NCBI RefSeq assembly: GCF_023156195.1
Contig: NZ_JAKUKA010000001.1
Location: 4,216,001-4,280,000 of the forward strand
DNA: 64,000 nucleotides
Reading direction: 5' to 3'
DNA from: Chitinophaga sedimenti
GTDB lineage: Bacteria; Bacteroidota; Bacteroidia; Chitinophagales; Chitinophagaceae
Below the pieces are notes generated by a model, which was not told the origin of the DNA, did no database searches, and saw only the letters and a list, made by a program, of their open reading frames with translations. Positions 1-10,900 of the stretch are shown piece by piece. Numbering within the stretch: position 1 is the first letter of the stretch; every line of letters starts with the position of its first letter. Position numbers and translations under genes: made by a program.

Positions 1-56
1 GCGTAACTAAACTGGAAAGCTCCGCAGGCCAGGGCAATTAATAAGTGTTTTTTCAT
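1..56 (-). CDS. N-terminal fragment of a secreted protein (partial)
   Basis: Read on the minus strand from an ATG at position 56, the first 18 codons give MKKHLLIALACGAFQFSYA-like sequence: a positive N-region, a hydrophobic core and a small residue near the end. This is a typical Sec signal peptide. The rest of the gene lies outside the window, so the function cannot be told. The gene would be divergent from bshA. No signal-peptide cleavage or frame beyond the edge can be checked. Confidence 0.45.
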   Translation of the reverse strand, partial: MKKHLLIALACGAFQFSY

Positions 57-272
57 TCAGCTGGTCCGGATTTTAAATTAAAGCTAATTAATTACCGCTG
101 CTCCTGCAAATAGCCCGGAATTGATTTTTGTAGTTTACCTTCGCAGGCGAAACAGCGAATTGTTGTGCGGCCTTACGGGCCGGCGTAATAAAGGAACCAG
201 CCGGGGCATGTTTCCACGTAAAAGCCGGACCTTTCGGGGTCGCAATTGTGTAATTATCTTAAAAACAACTTC

Positions 273-1394
273 ATGCGTATAGGTATCGTATGTTATCCAA
301 CGTATGGGGGAAGCGGAGTACTGGCAACAGAACTGGGCAAAGCGCTGGCGGATAAAGGGCATATGGTGCACTTTATTACTTACCAGCAACCGGTGCGACT
401 CAACGCTTTCCATGCGAATATTTATTACCACGAGGTACAGGTGCCTACCTATCCTCTTTTTGACTTTCCACCCTATGAATCTGCGCTGAGCAGCACCATG
501 GTGGATGTGATTTTGAACCAGCAGCTGGACCTGCTGCACGTGCATTACGCTATCCCACATGCCTCTACCGCTTATATGGCGCAGCAGATCGTAGCGAAAC
601 AGGGCCGACACATACCGTTCATCACAACCCTTCACGGAACCGATATCACCCTGGTAGGCAAGGATAAAACCTATGCTCCCGTGGTAACCTTCTCCATCAA
701 TGAATCGAACGCCATCACGGCGGTATCCAGCAACCTGCGCGAAGAAACATTTAAATCATTTCCGATTGATAAAGAGATTGAAGTGATTTACAACTTCGTA
801 GACACGGCACGATTCAAACGCCGCGAATTACCGCACTTCCGCCAGGCCATTGCGCCCAAGGGAGAGAAGATATTGTTGCATGTGTCCAATTTCCGTAAAG
901 TGAAACGGGTACCGGATGTGATCAAGATCTTTAAACAGGTACGGGATAAAATGCCGGCGAAACTGTTGCTGGTAGGCGATGGCCCCGACAGACCCATGAT
1001 CGAATGCATGTGCCGCGAAATGAACCTGTGCGACGATGTTCGTTTCGTTGGTAAGCAGGAGCAGCTGGAAGACGTCATGTCGATTGCCGACCTGTTTATC
1101 CTGCCTTCGGATTATGAGAGCTTTGGCCTGGCAGCACTGGAAGCGATGGCTTCTGAGGTGCCGGTTATTTCCTCGAATGCAGGCGGCCTGCCAGAGGTAA
1201 ACATCAACGGAGAAACAGGCTACACCAGCGCTGTAGGCGATGTAGACCGTATGGCGGCGCATGCGATCGAAGCACTGCAGAATGAAGAACTGCTGGCCCG
1301 TTTAAGGAAAGGCGCGCTGGAACAGGCGTTACGCTTCCATATCGATAATATCATACCGCAGTATGAAAAACTGTATGAGAAGTTGATTAAATAA
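273..1394 (+). CDS. bshA: N-acetyl-alpha-D-glucosaminyl L-malate synthase BshA
   Basis: Glycosyltransferase of the GT4 family that joins UDP-GlcNAc and L-malate, the first step of bacillithiol synthesis, a cytosolic low-molecular-weight thiol. The protein begins MRIGIVCYPTYGGSG, the highly typical BshA start with the nucleotide-sugar glycine loop. The GT4 C-terminal domain shows the ESFGLAALEAMASEVPVI block with the conserved EX7E motif and SNAGGLPE. The length of 373 residues fits the family. I chose the ATG at 273 and not the in-frame TTG at 246, because homologues start at this methionine. The frame is intact. It is monocistronic and ends in a strong shared terminator. BshB and BshC are not in the window. 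Confidence 0.93.
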   Translation: MRIGIVCYPTYGGSGVLATELGKALADKGHMVHFITYQQPVRLNAFHANIYYHEVQVPTYPLFDFPPYESALSSTMVDVILNQQLDLLHVHYAIPHASTAYMAQQIVAKQGRHIPFITTLHGTDITLVGKDKTYAPVVTFSINESNAITAVSSNLREETFKSFPIDKEIEVIYNFVDTARFKRRELPHFRQAIAPKGEKILLHVSNFRKVKRVPDVIKIFKQVRDKMPAKLLLVGDGPDRPMIECMCREMNLCDDVRFVGKQEQLEDVMSIADLFILPSDYESFGLAALEAMASEVPVISSNAGGLPEVNINGETGYTSAVGDVDRMAAHAIEALQNEELLARLRKGALEQALRFHIDNIIPQYEKLYEKLIK

Positions 1395-1409
1395 AAACGC
1401 TTTCAAATA

Positions 1410-1444
1410 AAAACTCCCGCAATTGATGCAATTGCGGGAGTTTT
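1410..1444. terminator. Bidirectional rho-independent terminator
   Basis: A perfect 16-bp hairpin (AAAACTCCCGCAATTG / CAATTGCGGGAGTTTT) with a 3-nt loop lies 16 nt after the bshA stop. It has A and T runs on both sides. It sits between convergent bshA and the EnvC-like gene and can end transcription from both. Confidence 0.9.
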
Positions 1445-1465
1445 CTTTTATGCTGATGACTTAAA

Positions 1466-2887
1466 TTATCTCGGAGCCAACCACAGGCGGGGATTCATGT
1501 TATTATCACCGCTATCTTTATAAATCTCGAACTGGAACAGGGAGGCATTTTCCTCCACGTTAAACAGCACCGTTCCCAAAGCCTGGCCGGTTTTCACCTT
1601 ATCACCTTTTCTCACAGAATAAGAATTCAAGTGCACATAGTTGGTAAAGTAGCGGCCGTGTGATACGATCACCCCCATCCGCCACCTGGACCGGTATTAT
1701 ATACCATCAACACTTCACCATCAAACGAAGCGCGTACCTGTGCCCCTTTAGGTGTAGAGATAAGAATGCCATCCAGCTGGGTCGTAATTTTGATCTCCTC
1801 CAGTTTTTGCTTCCCCACTCGCCTACTACCGTGCCCGAAATCACCGGCCATGGTAGTTTGCCTTTATTGTCCTCGAAACGACCGGAGAGATTCGCGAACT
1901 CGGAACCGTCGTTAAACATTGTTACCGGCTTTTCCGGCTTCGGCGTTTCTTTCGGTGGCGGAGGCGTTACCGGTGTAGCAGGTTTCGTTGGATTATTAGC
2001 AGCGGTATTGTTGTTATTATTATTCTCTTTTTCTGCGGCGGCAGCTGCGGCTGCGGCTTTACGGGCAGCTTCCTCGCGTTTGCGGCGCTCTGCTATCTCG
2101 GCTTTACGCGCAGCCTCTTCGGCAGCGGCACGCTTGCGCGCCTCTTCCATTTCGCGGGCAATGATAGAGCGGATGCTCGCCTGGATACGTTGTTGTTCCT
2201 TTTTACGTTTGGCGATATCGGCATTCAGCTCTTTCTCTTTACCACGCAGTTGCGTTACCAGTTCATTCTTCTCTTTACGGTCTGCTTCCAGCACTTCCCG
2301 TTGTTCCTGTTCCGTTTTGAGTACCACATTACGTTTGCCCTTCTGGTCTTCCAGGTTCTTCACTTTCTGCTCGAGCTGCGCCGTTGTTTGCACAATGTTA
2401 TCTGCCTGGCGCTTGCGATACTCGCGGTAACGCTTCATGTACTCATATCGGCGCACAGCGTCGTTGAAGCTCTTTGCGGAAAATACGAAATTGAGCATGG
2501 CGTAGTCGCCACGGTTTTTATAAGCGTACACCACCTGCTGCGCGTATTGCGCTTTCAGGGTATCCGGTCGCGCTTTAATGTTTGCACATCGCGCAAGGCG
2601 GCATTGATGTCGCCATTAATAAAGTTGATTTCGGAGTTGATGTTGCGGATCATGCCTTCGCGCAGCGATATTTTTTTACGCAATGCGTTCAGCTGTATCA
2701 GGCTTTGCTTGGACGATTTCTTGGTTTCGTTCAGTGTGGCCTGCGCCTGGTTGAGTTCCTGTTGCAGTTCCCGTTTCTGGCGTTCGAGTTCTTCCCGCGA
2801 CTGTTGCGTGTTTTGGGCACGCACAATGGCAGGGGCGGTGAGAGCGAGCAGCAGTAAAAGTGGGATAAATTTCTTCAATTGCAACAT
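1466..2887 (-). CDS. EnvC-like murein hydrolase activator (coiled coil + degenerate LytM), frame broken
   Basis: A secreted periplasmic protein. Residues 1-24 are a signal peptide ending in IVRAQ. Then comes a long charged coiled coil with an Ala/Lys/Glu-rich stretch, a low-complexity Asn and Pro linker, and a C-terminal LytM/M23 domain. The LytM domain keeps the VSHGRYFTNYVHL strand, but the catalytic HxH that normally precedes FEI is replaced by FQF. It is therefore probably not a peptidase but an activator of amidases at division, as EnvC is. The frame slips near 2564, 1818 (GGGG) and 1675 (GGGGG); restoring one base each time gives one continuous protein of about 470 residues. It is the last gene of the dut-TPR-DUF4292 block, a common Bacteroidota arrangement. 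Confidence 0.78.
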
Positions 2888-2982
2888 GATAAATTTAAAA
2901 TGAGCTCAGGAAACTGGTTATATAAACGATAAATATACAACGTTAATAATTAAAAATGATTGCGTGCGGGCTGCCAGCTCCG

Positions 2983-3816
2983 TTATTCTTTGGTGTAGTT
3001 GGCCGGAATACGGAATGGTGTGGACACCGGTGCATCAAATTCAATCTTATCCTTAAAGTCCATTGCTATTTTCAAGATGTTCTTTTCTTCTATAAAAATC
3101 CTGCGCTGGGTGGGGAATTTACGCCCCTGAACGGTTTTATATTCACCGTAGGTAAGCTCGCAGGAACGGCCGGCGCTGTCTTTATCCGTTACTTTGCTCT
3201 GTTGCAGGCCAAAGTCATCTGCAAATACATTAAACAGGCTTATCAGCGTGGGGTGCTGACAGCTGAACGATACTACCGATGAGGTTTTAACAATATTGGT
3301 GATAGAGTCATTGAAGTAAATAGCATTACCGATCAGCAGGTCCTGCAGGGTGGCGAAGTCGAACGGAATGTTCAGCGTCTCCTTTGCCGTGGCTATATCG
3401 CGCAGCAACACCGTTTTATCCTTACGGTTCACCAGCTTCAGGCTGTCTTTCGTAATCATACACCTTACCACGTCGTCGAGGATGAGTACGGAGCAGGAGA
3501 TCCAGATCACACTATCCTTGATCATACGCACGTTTGCGCGGATGTTGTTGAAAGAATTGCCCTTGTCACTGTTGTAATCCACCTTTAATTTGGCCTCAAA
3601 GGTTTTAAAGTCGATGTGATTATCTTTCATTTTTTCGGAGATACCGGCTGCCAGGGCACGCTCTGCCTCCGCTGTGGTTGCCGACGAATCTCTCTTCACG
3701 ATACCGGAAGTATCAGATGGAAAATTTGCGCGGGTGATCTTTTTGGCGGATCCACAGGATAAAAGCGCCAGGCTGATAACGGCAACAATACATTGTAATA
3801 AGGCTGTTCTTCTCAT
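2983..3816 (-). CDS. DUF4292 family lipoprotein
   Basis: The start is placed at 3816, giving MRRTALLQCIVAVISLALLSCG, a lipoprotein signal with lipobox LLSC. The mature part (about 255 residues) is beta-rich, with an ANVRMIKDSVIWISCS segment typical of DUF4292, a Bacteroidota family resembling LolA/LolB-type lipoprotein carriers in fold (family knowledge, not shown here). The frame is intact. It lies directly downstream of the TPR lipoprotein and upstream of the EnvC-like gene, so an outer-membrane or envelope-maintenance role is likely. The substrate is unknown. Confidence 0.75.
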   Translation of the reverse strand: MRRTALLQCIVAVISLALLSCGSAKKITRANFPSDTSGIVKRDSSATTAEAERALAAGISEKMKDNHIDFKTFEAKLKVDYNSDKGNSFNNIRANVRMIKDSVIWISCSVLILDDVVRCMITKDSLKLVNRKDKTVLLRDIATAKETLNIPFDFATLQDLLIGNAIYFNDSITNIVKTSSVVSFSCQHPTLISLFNVFADDFGLQQSKVTDKDSAGRSCELTYGEYKTVQGRKFPTQRRIFIEEKNILKIAMDFKDKIEFDAPVSTPFRIPANYTKE

Positions 3817-3848
3817 GATTAAATAGTTCGCTTGCCAAAGGGGCGGCA

Positions 3849-5605
3849 TTACTGCTGCGAGGCAGCCCCGGGTTTAATATATCTTTTCTCTGCAATTTTC
3901 CTGGCCAGGCTGATGGACGAAGCGCCCTTTTCTTTTGCCTGCTGCCAGTACATCACAGCTTTTTCTTCTTCTTTCAGATTGAATAAAATATCCCCATAAT
4001 GTTCCAGTACGTCGGGGTCCTGCTGCGCCTGGGGATGTTGTAGTGCTTTTTCTATCCACTGCCGTGCCAAATCGTATTTACCCATGCGGAACAATATCCA
4101 GGCGTATGTGTCGAGGTACACCGGATTGTCCGGCCGCAACTCCGAGGAGTAGCGCGACATCTGCTCTGCCTTTTCCAACTTTTCGCCCCGCATCGAGAGG
4201 TAGTAGCTGTAGTTATTCAGCACCACATCATCCTTCGGGCGTACGGTCAGGGCGGCATCGTAACTGCTGTCGGACAGGTTATGCTGGCCCGTGGCGTGGT
4301 ACACATCACCCAGCAATGCATACACATCGGCCTTGTAACGCGGTTCGCCGGCGCCGATCTGCAAGGCGCGGTTCAGCGAGCGGGCGGCCTTATCATATTG
4401 CTGGCCAAAGTAATTCGCCATGCCGTTAAAGTAAAAGCCCATAAATTCCTGCGGGAACAGCCTGGTAACGGTTTCGCTTACACGCAACAGGGAATCAGCC
4501 TGGTCGCTCTGCGAATACAGCCACATCAGCTGGTACCATACCGAAAATCGGGTGCTGTCCAGCGATACGGCTTTGCGATAATTAACCAGCGCGCTGTCTG
4601 TCAACTCGGCCTGTGAAAACATATCGCCGCGCAGGGCGTACGCTTTGGCCTCCTGCGGATGCGTTTCGATGATCAGGGAGCTTAAAGCAAGCCCCTCATT
4701 TAACTTGGTGCTGTCCAGCGACTGCATCTGCAGGTAAGGATATACGTAGGCTACCTTTTCATCAATATTATAATCCGGGTTGGAGAAAGCGCGGGTGAGG
4801 AATTGCCAGTACTCGTCCATCCGCTTTTCCTTTTTGCATAGGTTGCAAAAGCGATCAGTGCGCGCGGGTTGTACGGATCTTTCTGGAGTACAGTATCATA
4901 CATGGCTTTCGCCTTCGGGATCATGTCGTTGGCGTCGTACAGTTCGGCCTGCAGCAGGTAGTAGCGTGCCTCGCCGGGATTTAACACCACCAGTTTGCGG
5001 ATCTCGTCCACAGCATCTTCCACGCGATTTTCCTTTACGAGTAGCTTCTGTATCTGGTACACCACTTCTTCCACAGGTCCTGCCTTTTCTTCCAATTGGT
5101 AAAAAATGGCAAGGGCTTCCTTGTTTTTATTGGCGCGTGCCAGGAACACGCCCTGGTTAAAGCGATAGTCGTCGTTTTCGGGATATAGCCGGGCCAGTTT
5201 GCCATAGGCATATGCTGCGCTGTCGAACAGTTCGTTTACGGCAAATGCATCGGCCAGCGCCATCTGGTACCATTTGTTGGTACTGTCCAGCTGCGTGGCT
5301 TTCCTCGTGAAGCCCAGGCCGTACTGCGCGTTGCGCAATTCCATGAACAGGCGCCCTACTTCATAATACACCGCCGCATTATCGGGATCGAGGCGAAGAC
5401 AATCGGAGTACTGGGTAATGGCGGTGCGGTAATCTCCCAGCATTTTAGAGCGTTGGGCGGCAAAGAAGAAACTATCGGCACGCTGCTGCAGTACGGCCGG
5501 GTCCTTCACGCCGGAAGTTCTGCCACCCTGAGCGGTTTTGCCGGTTTTGCAGGCTGTTACCCACAATCCGCCACCAATCAATATTATGCTGAGAAGTTTG
5601 CGCAT
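3849..5605 (-). CDS. TPR-repeat lipoprotein, frame broken once
   Basis: Starts MRKLLSIILIGGGLWVTAC with a lipobox at VTAC, so it is a lipid-anchored periplasmic or outer-membrane protein. The rest, about 585 residues, is a run of tetratricopeptide repeats; examples are the AVYYEVGRLFMEL and AKAYALRGDMFSQ helices. Such proteins are scaffolds for other envelope proteins. The frame slips near 4825, where one A is missing from an AAAAA run; with it restored the protein reads AKKEKRMDEYWQ. The stop is 30 nt before the DUF4292 start and its start is 2 nt after the dut stop, so all three form one operon. Confidence 0.82.
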
Positions 5606-5607
5606 CC

Positions 5608-6051
5608 TTACGATTTTCCGGTGTGGCCAAATCCGCCGGCGCCGCGGTCGGTGTCTGTCAGTACAGCTACTTCGGCCAGTTTCACCTGTACAAAAGGCGC
5701 AATCACCATCTGTGCGATACGGTCGCCGTGCTGGATGGTTTGCGGCTCATTGGACAAATTAATCATAATTATTTTGATCTCTCCCCTGTAGTCTGCATCT
5801 ATCGTGCCGGGCGTATTCAGCAGGGTGAGTCCCTGTTTAATAGCAAGACCGCTGCGTGGGCGGATCTGCGCCTCATAACCCGCGGGCAGTTCCATGTACA
5901 GACCAGTGGGCACCAGCGTGCGTTCCAGGGGCTGCATGGTTATAGCGGTTTCGAGGTTAGCGCGGAGGTCCATACCTGCCGCATCTACGGTTGCGTAAGC
6001 CGGCAACGGGTTTTCCGACTTATTAATGATGTTTACTAAAATATCTGCCAT
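5608..6051 (-). CDS. dut: dUTP diphosphatase
   Basis: Cytosolic trimeric dUTPase: hydrolyses dUTP to dUMP and pyrophosphate, keeping uracil out of DNA and feeding dTMP synthesis. All five family motifs are visible: AGMDLRA (about residue 25), RPRSGLA (65), LLNTPGTIDADYRGEI (77), GDRIAQMVI (107) and the P-loop-like RGAGGFGHTGKS at the C-terminus. The length of 147 residues is normal and the frame is intact. It lies 33 nt after ispF and 2 nt before the TPR gene, in the same operon. Confidence 0.96.
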   Translation of the reverse strand: MADILVNIINKSENPLPAYATVDAAGMDLRANLETAITMQPLERTLVPTGLYMELPAGYEAQIRPRSGLAIKQGLTLLNTPGTIDADYRGEIKIIMINLSNEPQTIQHGDRIAQMVIAPFVQVKLAEVAVLTDTDRGAGGFGHTGKS

Positions 6052-6084
6052 TGCGTTAAAGTATGTAGAATCAATTTAGACCGG

Positions 6085-6582
6085 TTATCGTACGCTGCTC
6101 TGTTGTTTTTCGAGCAACACGTTTGCATAGGCTACTACGCCTTCTTCGCGGCCAACAAAGCCCAGCTTTTCGGTAGTAGTGGCCTTAATAGACACTTCTT
6201 CCACCGTAAGGTTTAACAACTGCGCAATTACTTCCTGCATCTGCGGCACAAAAGGTTTGATCTTAGGCGCCTGCAGGCAGAGCGTCGCGTCCATATTCAC
6301 TACGCTGTAACCTTTTTCGGCTATCAGCTCCATACTACGTTTCAGTAAAATTTTACTGTCGATGTTTTTGTAAGCCTGGTCTGTATCGGGGAAGTGTACG
6401 CCAATATCGCCCAGCGCAGCTGCGCCAAGCATGGCGTCGCAGATAGCGTGCAGCAATACATCCGCATCACTGTGACCCAGGGCGCCTTTTTCATGTGGCA
6501 CCAATACGCCGCCTAACCAAAAATCCCGTCCTTCTACCAATTGGTGAAAATCCACACCAAAGCCAATTCTTAAATTACTCAT
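6085..6582 (-). CDS. ispF: 2-C-methyl-D-erythritol 2,4-cyclodiphosphate synthase
   Basis: Fifth enzyme of the MEP isoprenoid pathway: it closes CDP-ME-2-phosphate to MEcPP and releases CMP. It shows GFGVDFHQL (zinc ligands D and H), GHSDADVLLHA, GDIGVHFPDTD and the C-terminal ATTTEKLGFVGREEG loop. At 165 residues it is full length with an intact frame. The remaining ispD/E/G/H genes are not in the window, so this is a dispersed pathway gene. It appears to be the first gene of the ispF-dut-TPR-DUF4292-EnvC unit. Confidence 0.96.
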   Translation of the reverse strand: MSNLRIGFGVDFHQLVEGRDFWLGGVLVPHEKGALGHSDADVLLHAICDAMLGAAALGDIGVHFPDTDQAYKNIDSKILLKRSMELIAEKGYSVVNMDATLCLQAPKIKPFVPQMQEVIAQLLNLTVEEVSIKATTTEKLGFVGREEGVVAYANVLLEKQQSSVR

Positions 6583-6661
6583 CCTTTTAATAGCTTATTT
6601 ATAATTATTGATCTGACTGGCTGCTAAGTTAGGCTTTAAAAAGTTAAAAGCCTGTTTAAAT

Positions 6662-6698
6662 GGAATGTCCCCCGCAGCTGCGCCACGGGGGACATTCC
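6662..6698 (-). terminator. Hairpin downstream of porV
   Basis: A perfect 13-bp stem (GGAATGTCCCCCG / CGGGGGACATTCC) with an 11-nt loop starts 20 nt past the porV stop on the minus strand. It is followed on that strand by a T-rich but interrupted tract. It probably ends the porU/porV transcript before ispF. Confidence 0.7.
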
Positions 6699-6718
6699 GC
6701 TATATTTTCCAACCGATA

Positions 6719-7876
6719 TTATTCGGCACGGGAAAGATCAAAAGTGAGGGTAAACCGAAGCGTATTTGACAACGGGTTTTTCTGGATACCGGTACCGGAA
6801 GGTACGAGGTAAGAGAAGTTCAGGCCGAAAATGTCATACTTAATACCCAGGCCCGCCGTAAAATACTTGCGGTTGCCTTTGGAAGCATGTTCGTGGTAGT
6901 AACCTGCTCTTACCGCAAACTGGTCGTTGTACCAGTATTCTGCACCGGCAGAGTACATCAGCTCATGCAGTTCTTCTTTGAAAGGCGCATCGCCGAAGGA
7001 GCTGAAAATAGCGCCCAGCGGATCCTTATCGGGATACTGACCGGTAGCGGTATCCGGGGTGGGTACCAGCAGTTTGTTAATATCCAGTGCGAGGGTGAAT
7101 TTATTATACTCGTCGATGCCGAAGGTATAAGCGCCACCGATGCCGAGGTTAGCGGGCAGGTAGTCTTTTTTATCGGCCGAACGGGTGTAGGAAATCCTGT
7201 TACCAATGTTGGTGATCGCGAAACCTAAGGCCAGTTTATTGTTGGCGGCGCCGTCTTCTTTCTCGTACTCTTTGGTGTAGTAACCGGAGAGATCGGCAGC
7301 TACCGCGCGCCCCGGACGGATGCTTTGTCCGGAAATATCGCCGCTGGCGAGGTTAGAATTGATGAAACGCAGCGCCACACCGAGACCGAAGTTATCGCTC
7401 AATTTACGGGCGTAACCAGCGTCGATGGCGAATTCACGGGGGCGGTAGTTACCCTGGGTATAACCGGTGATGTCCGTAAACTCGATATTTCCCAGTGAAA
7501 AATAACGCAATGAACCCGATACGGCGGAGAACTCGTCAATTTTAGTATAACCACTTACAGTGGCCAGGAACACATCGTTTACCAGTTCTTTCAACCAGGG
7601 CGTATAAGTTACCGAAACGGCAGAATTTTTCTCAGCAAAAGGTACTTTGGAAAGGTTCCAGAAGATGGAGTTCGCATCCGGCGAAATGGCTACACCAACA
7701 TCGCCCATTGCACCACTTCTGGCATCTGGGGAAATACGGAGAAAGGGAACAGCAGTATTGATCGCATTCATTCTTCCGTCAAGTCTGTTCGTACCCGGGG
7801 TGTCCTGAGCGGAAGCAGTATTGGTAAGGGATAAGGAAAGAATACATGCTACAGCCGTTAATATCCTTCGATACAT
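6719..7876 (-). CDS. porV: T9SS outer-membrane protein PorV (LptO)
   Basis: A FadL-like 14-strand beta barrel that shuttles T9SS cargo from the translocon to the attachment complex and partners the signal peptidase PorU. It has a signal peptide ending TASAQ and the family block LRISPDARSGAMGDVGVA followed by SIFWNLSK near residues 47-80. The C-terminus ends in a beta-strand with aromatic residues (LRFTLTFDLS). The length of 385 residues and the intact frame fit PorV. It lies just downstream of porU on the same strand. Confidence 0.93.
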   Translation of the reverse strand: MYRRILTAVACILSLSLTNTASAQDTPGTNRLDGRMNAINTAVPFLRISPDARSGAMGDVGVAISPDANSIFWNLSKVPFAEKNSAVSVTYTPWLKELVNDVFLATVSGYTKIDEFSAVSGSLRYFSLGNIEFTDITGYTQGNYRPREFAIDAGYARKLSDNFGLGVALRFINSNLASGDISGQSIRPGRAVAADLSGYYTKEYEKEDGAANNKLALGFAITNIGNRISYTRSADKKDYLPANLGIGGAYTFGIDEYNKFTLALDINKLLVPTPDTATGQYPDKDPLGAIFSSFGDAPFKEELHELMYSAGAEYWYNDQFAVRAGYYHEHASKGNRKYFTAGLGIKYDIFGLNFSYLVPSGTGIQKNPLSNTLRFTLTFDLSRAE

Positions 7877-7990
7877 TGCAATTTTTAGTTTAATGTGAGT
7901 TTAATCAGATGTAAAAATAATATCTAATCTGTATTATTCAAGCAAAAAGACGTCTAAATGAATAATTCCACTTGCCTTACAGTATGTAAT

Positions 7991-10900
7991 TTATAGTAAT
8001 ATGAGCTTACCACCAAACTTTTTTGACTTGCCCTGCCTGTTCATAATTGTTAGCTCATATAAATATATTCCATGGGGTAGTTTTACTCCCGAGTCGGCTC
8101 TTCCATTCCAGATAATGCCATCTAAACGGCCACCGGGGCTATTTATTGTATACTTCATGGTGCGAACGCATTGTCCCTGAACACTAAAAATCCGTACAAC
8201 TACATCAAGGTCAGCATTTTGCTGGTTATGAGAAAAAAGAACTTTGTTTCCTCGCGGAAGGGGTTCGGATAGTTACCCACCTTTTCTACCACCAGGTTGG
8301 CGTTGGGCATTACCCTGAAGCGTAACCGGATGGTGCCCGAATTATTATGCGTATCCCAGGCGCGGATCGTAAGGGTATGCTCTCCTTCGGCCAGACCGCT
8401 GATAGGGAACCGCACATTGCCCTGCCGGTAATCGCCGGAAACGGCTTCGTAAAAATCATTCAACACAAAGTAACGGCTGCTGTCGTCGAGTATTGCCACC
8501 AGGTCGTGACCGATACCGCGGCCCGTGGTGTTAATCCCGTTTTCGTCTGAAAGATGAATAAGTAATACCGCATTTTCCCCGGTAATTCCTCCGTCTGTAA
8601 AGCTAAAATCGTTCATCCAGGCTTGCAGGGAAGGCCCTTGCTGATCGTTGGCTGCTGAAGCGGTGCCACTGATGGCTAACTCGTGGTAGTAACCCGCTCC
8701 GTCCTGTTGCTCGTTATAAGTATAGTAGCTGATCCTGCCGTTACCAGGGCGATAATCAATATCTGCCGGCACCACAAAGGTATGATTAAACCGGCCATTT
8801 AGGACACGCGCCCGGCCTTTAAATAAAATATTGTGTTCCTGCTGGTAAGGCGCTGCACTGCTGCCCGGATCGTTGCCACGCGTGCGCAGCTGCTCCGGTT
8901 TATCATATACGGTTACCTCGGTCGCCATTGTAAGTGATAGCCGGGCGACCGCCCGCATCCGTTACGCTCCCGCTGATGGTGTATTTGCCCAATGCCTTTA
9001 AAGTGTCCGTGCTGCTTACCGCCCTGCCGTTCAGCGAATCGACCCGTACCTTCAGTTCGGGGAAAGCGAGGGTCATAGCAGGATCGCCCAGGAGCTGGAA
9101 TTTCCGGTTATTGACCACATCGGAAAAGTTACTATAAGTGAAGTTCTTCGAGTGCATAGCCGCCTGCCCCAGGCTGGGCATCTTTCCGTCCGCATCCGGT
9201 AAAAAGGCCAGGCGGAAGTAGTTGGCATTCATCACCAGGTTAGAATATGCGAACACCGCCCGGGTAGTGGTCATGAGCGCAATAGCCCCGCCTTTTTCGC
9301 GAAGCAGTACTTTTTCCCCTAAAGATGTGAATGCCGGGTTATCGAAAGGTGCAAAATCGCAGGTAGCCGTAATCATCAGCGGTAACCTGTCCGCATTATC
9401 CCACACTTTCATCATGCTTTCGTCGAGCAGCACCTCTTCTCCCAACCTTAAAAAGCTGCCGTGTCCCGTATAATTCCAGATGAGTGTACCGTTGAACATA
9501 CCTGTATTGATCGCCTCATTCACGGCCGGGTAGCGGCTGCCTGCGGCGGAAGACACCTGGGGATAGGCATCTGCATAAATTTTCTGCACCCCGAACTGCG
9601 GGTTTTCATTGGTAACGATGCTGCTCACTTTCTCGGCGTCTTCGAAATGCAGGTTGCCATCTTCATCATCGGCCACAAAGGTTACGCGGTTACGCCAGGC
9701 GCCAAAGGTCGCAGGATCGTGGTAATGAATGATCTTATCTACCAGCACCTTTGCCTCGGCAGGCGTTTTGGCGGGCAGGCGGCCAATGCCCACATCCAGC
9801 AGGCTGATAGGCGATAAGGTATTTACATCGTCCCCGTCGCCGAGCAAACCGAAGAAGTCGTCCGAAGCATAGGAGTTGATCTGGTCGGCCGAAGCCGGAC
9901 TTTGCCAGGTGGGAACAAGGTTGGTATTATTCGGGATGCGGTTTTTATAATCATACGAGGCATCGCCGAACAACAGCAGGTATTTCGGGGCGGGACCACG
10001 ATCGTACAACATTTTCAGGAAGTCGCGGATAGCCGTGGGATCCTGTCTACCTGAAGAGAATTCATTATAGATGGTGGCGGGTGTTACCACCAGGCTGCTC
10101 AGTCCTTCCCGCAGGCGGTGATGATCGGCCAGCCGCTGCGCCTGGGGCACCAGGGCCGGGGCACTTACAATTACCATATCCACCGCGGCGGTGCCGTGTA
10201 AATCCTGGTTCGGTACCGCGCCCACTAATACGGGCGCCGGCAACGACGCGGGTTTGAAGGCTGCATACTCGCGCAGGCGGCTACAGTCGCGGCTGAATGC
10301 AAGGTTATCATTCGAAAGCGTGGTGCTTACTTGAACTGGCGACAAACCATCTGTTACGTCCCACACCAGTACTTCGTTATTAGCGGCTGCTATCCGGAAC
10401 CCGGCCACACCACCGGCGCCTACGCTCGCCCGGTCGCGGAATAACAGCGAACCACCTGCGGGTAAGGTCAGTGCGGCCCGGGCATGCAGTTCTATAAAAT
10501 CGACCCAGCCGCTGGCGCCGCCTGCCGGTATAAAATTGACGCCGACCTGGGCAGCCGTATGCGTACCGGCAACCGGCAACAGGCTGTTTACAGACGTTAC
10601 CTGCGTTTCAAATATATTACCGCTGATGGGGTCAGGGTACAGTGCCTGTACCACCGACTGGTTGAACAAAATATCGAACCGGCTGCTGCCGGTGCTCTTC
10701 GCCGCTACCGACGCGCGGATGGCCACATTAGTAACACCGCCTGCAGGCAGGTCGAAATTATAGGTGCGGGTGTTCTTTTCCTCATCGAGCCAGCGTTTAC
10801 CGCTACCCAGCACATTCACTTTATCATTTTCCACGAAGGCCCGGTAATTATAAGTGTTCACCACCCGGTTGGCGGTGGGTGTGGTATTATCCACCACCAC

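Noticed and set aside
135..635. A 166-residue minus-strand frame over bshA
   Set aside because: It is a shadow of the well-conserved bshA and has no motif of its own.
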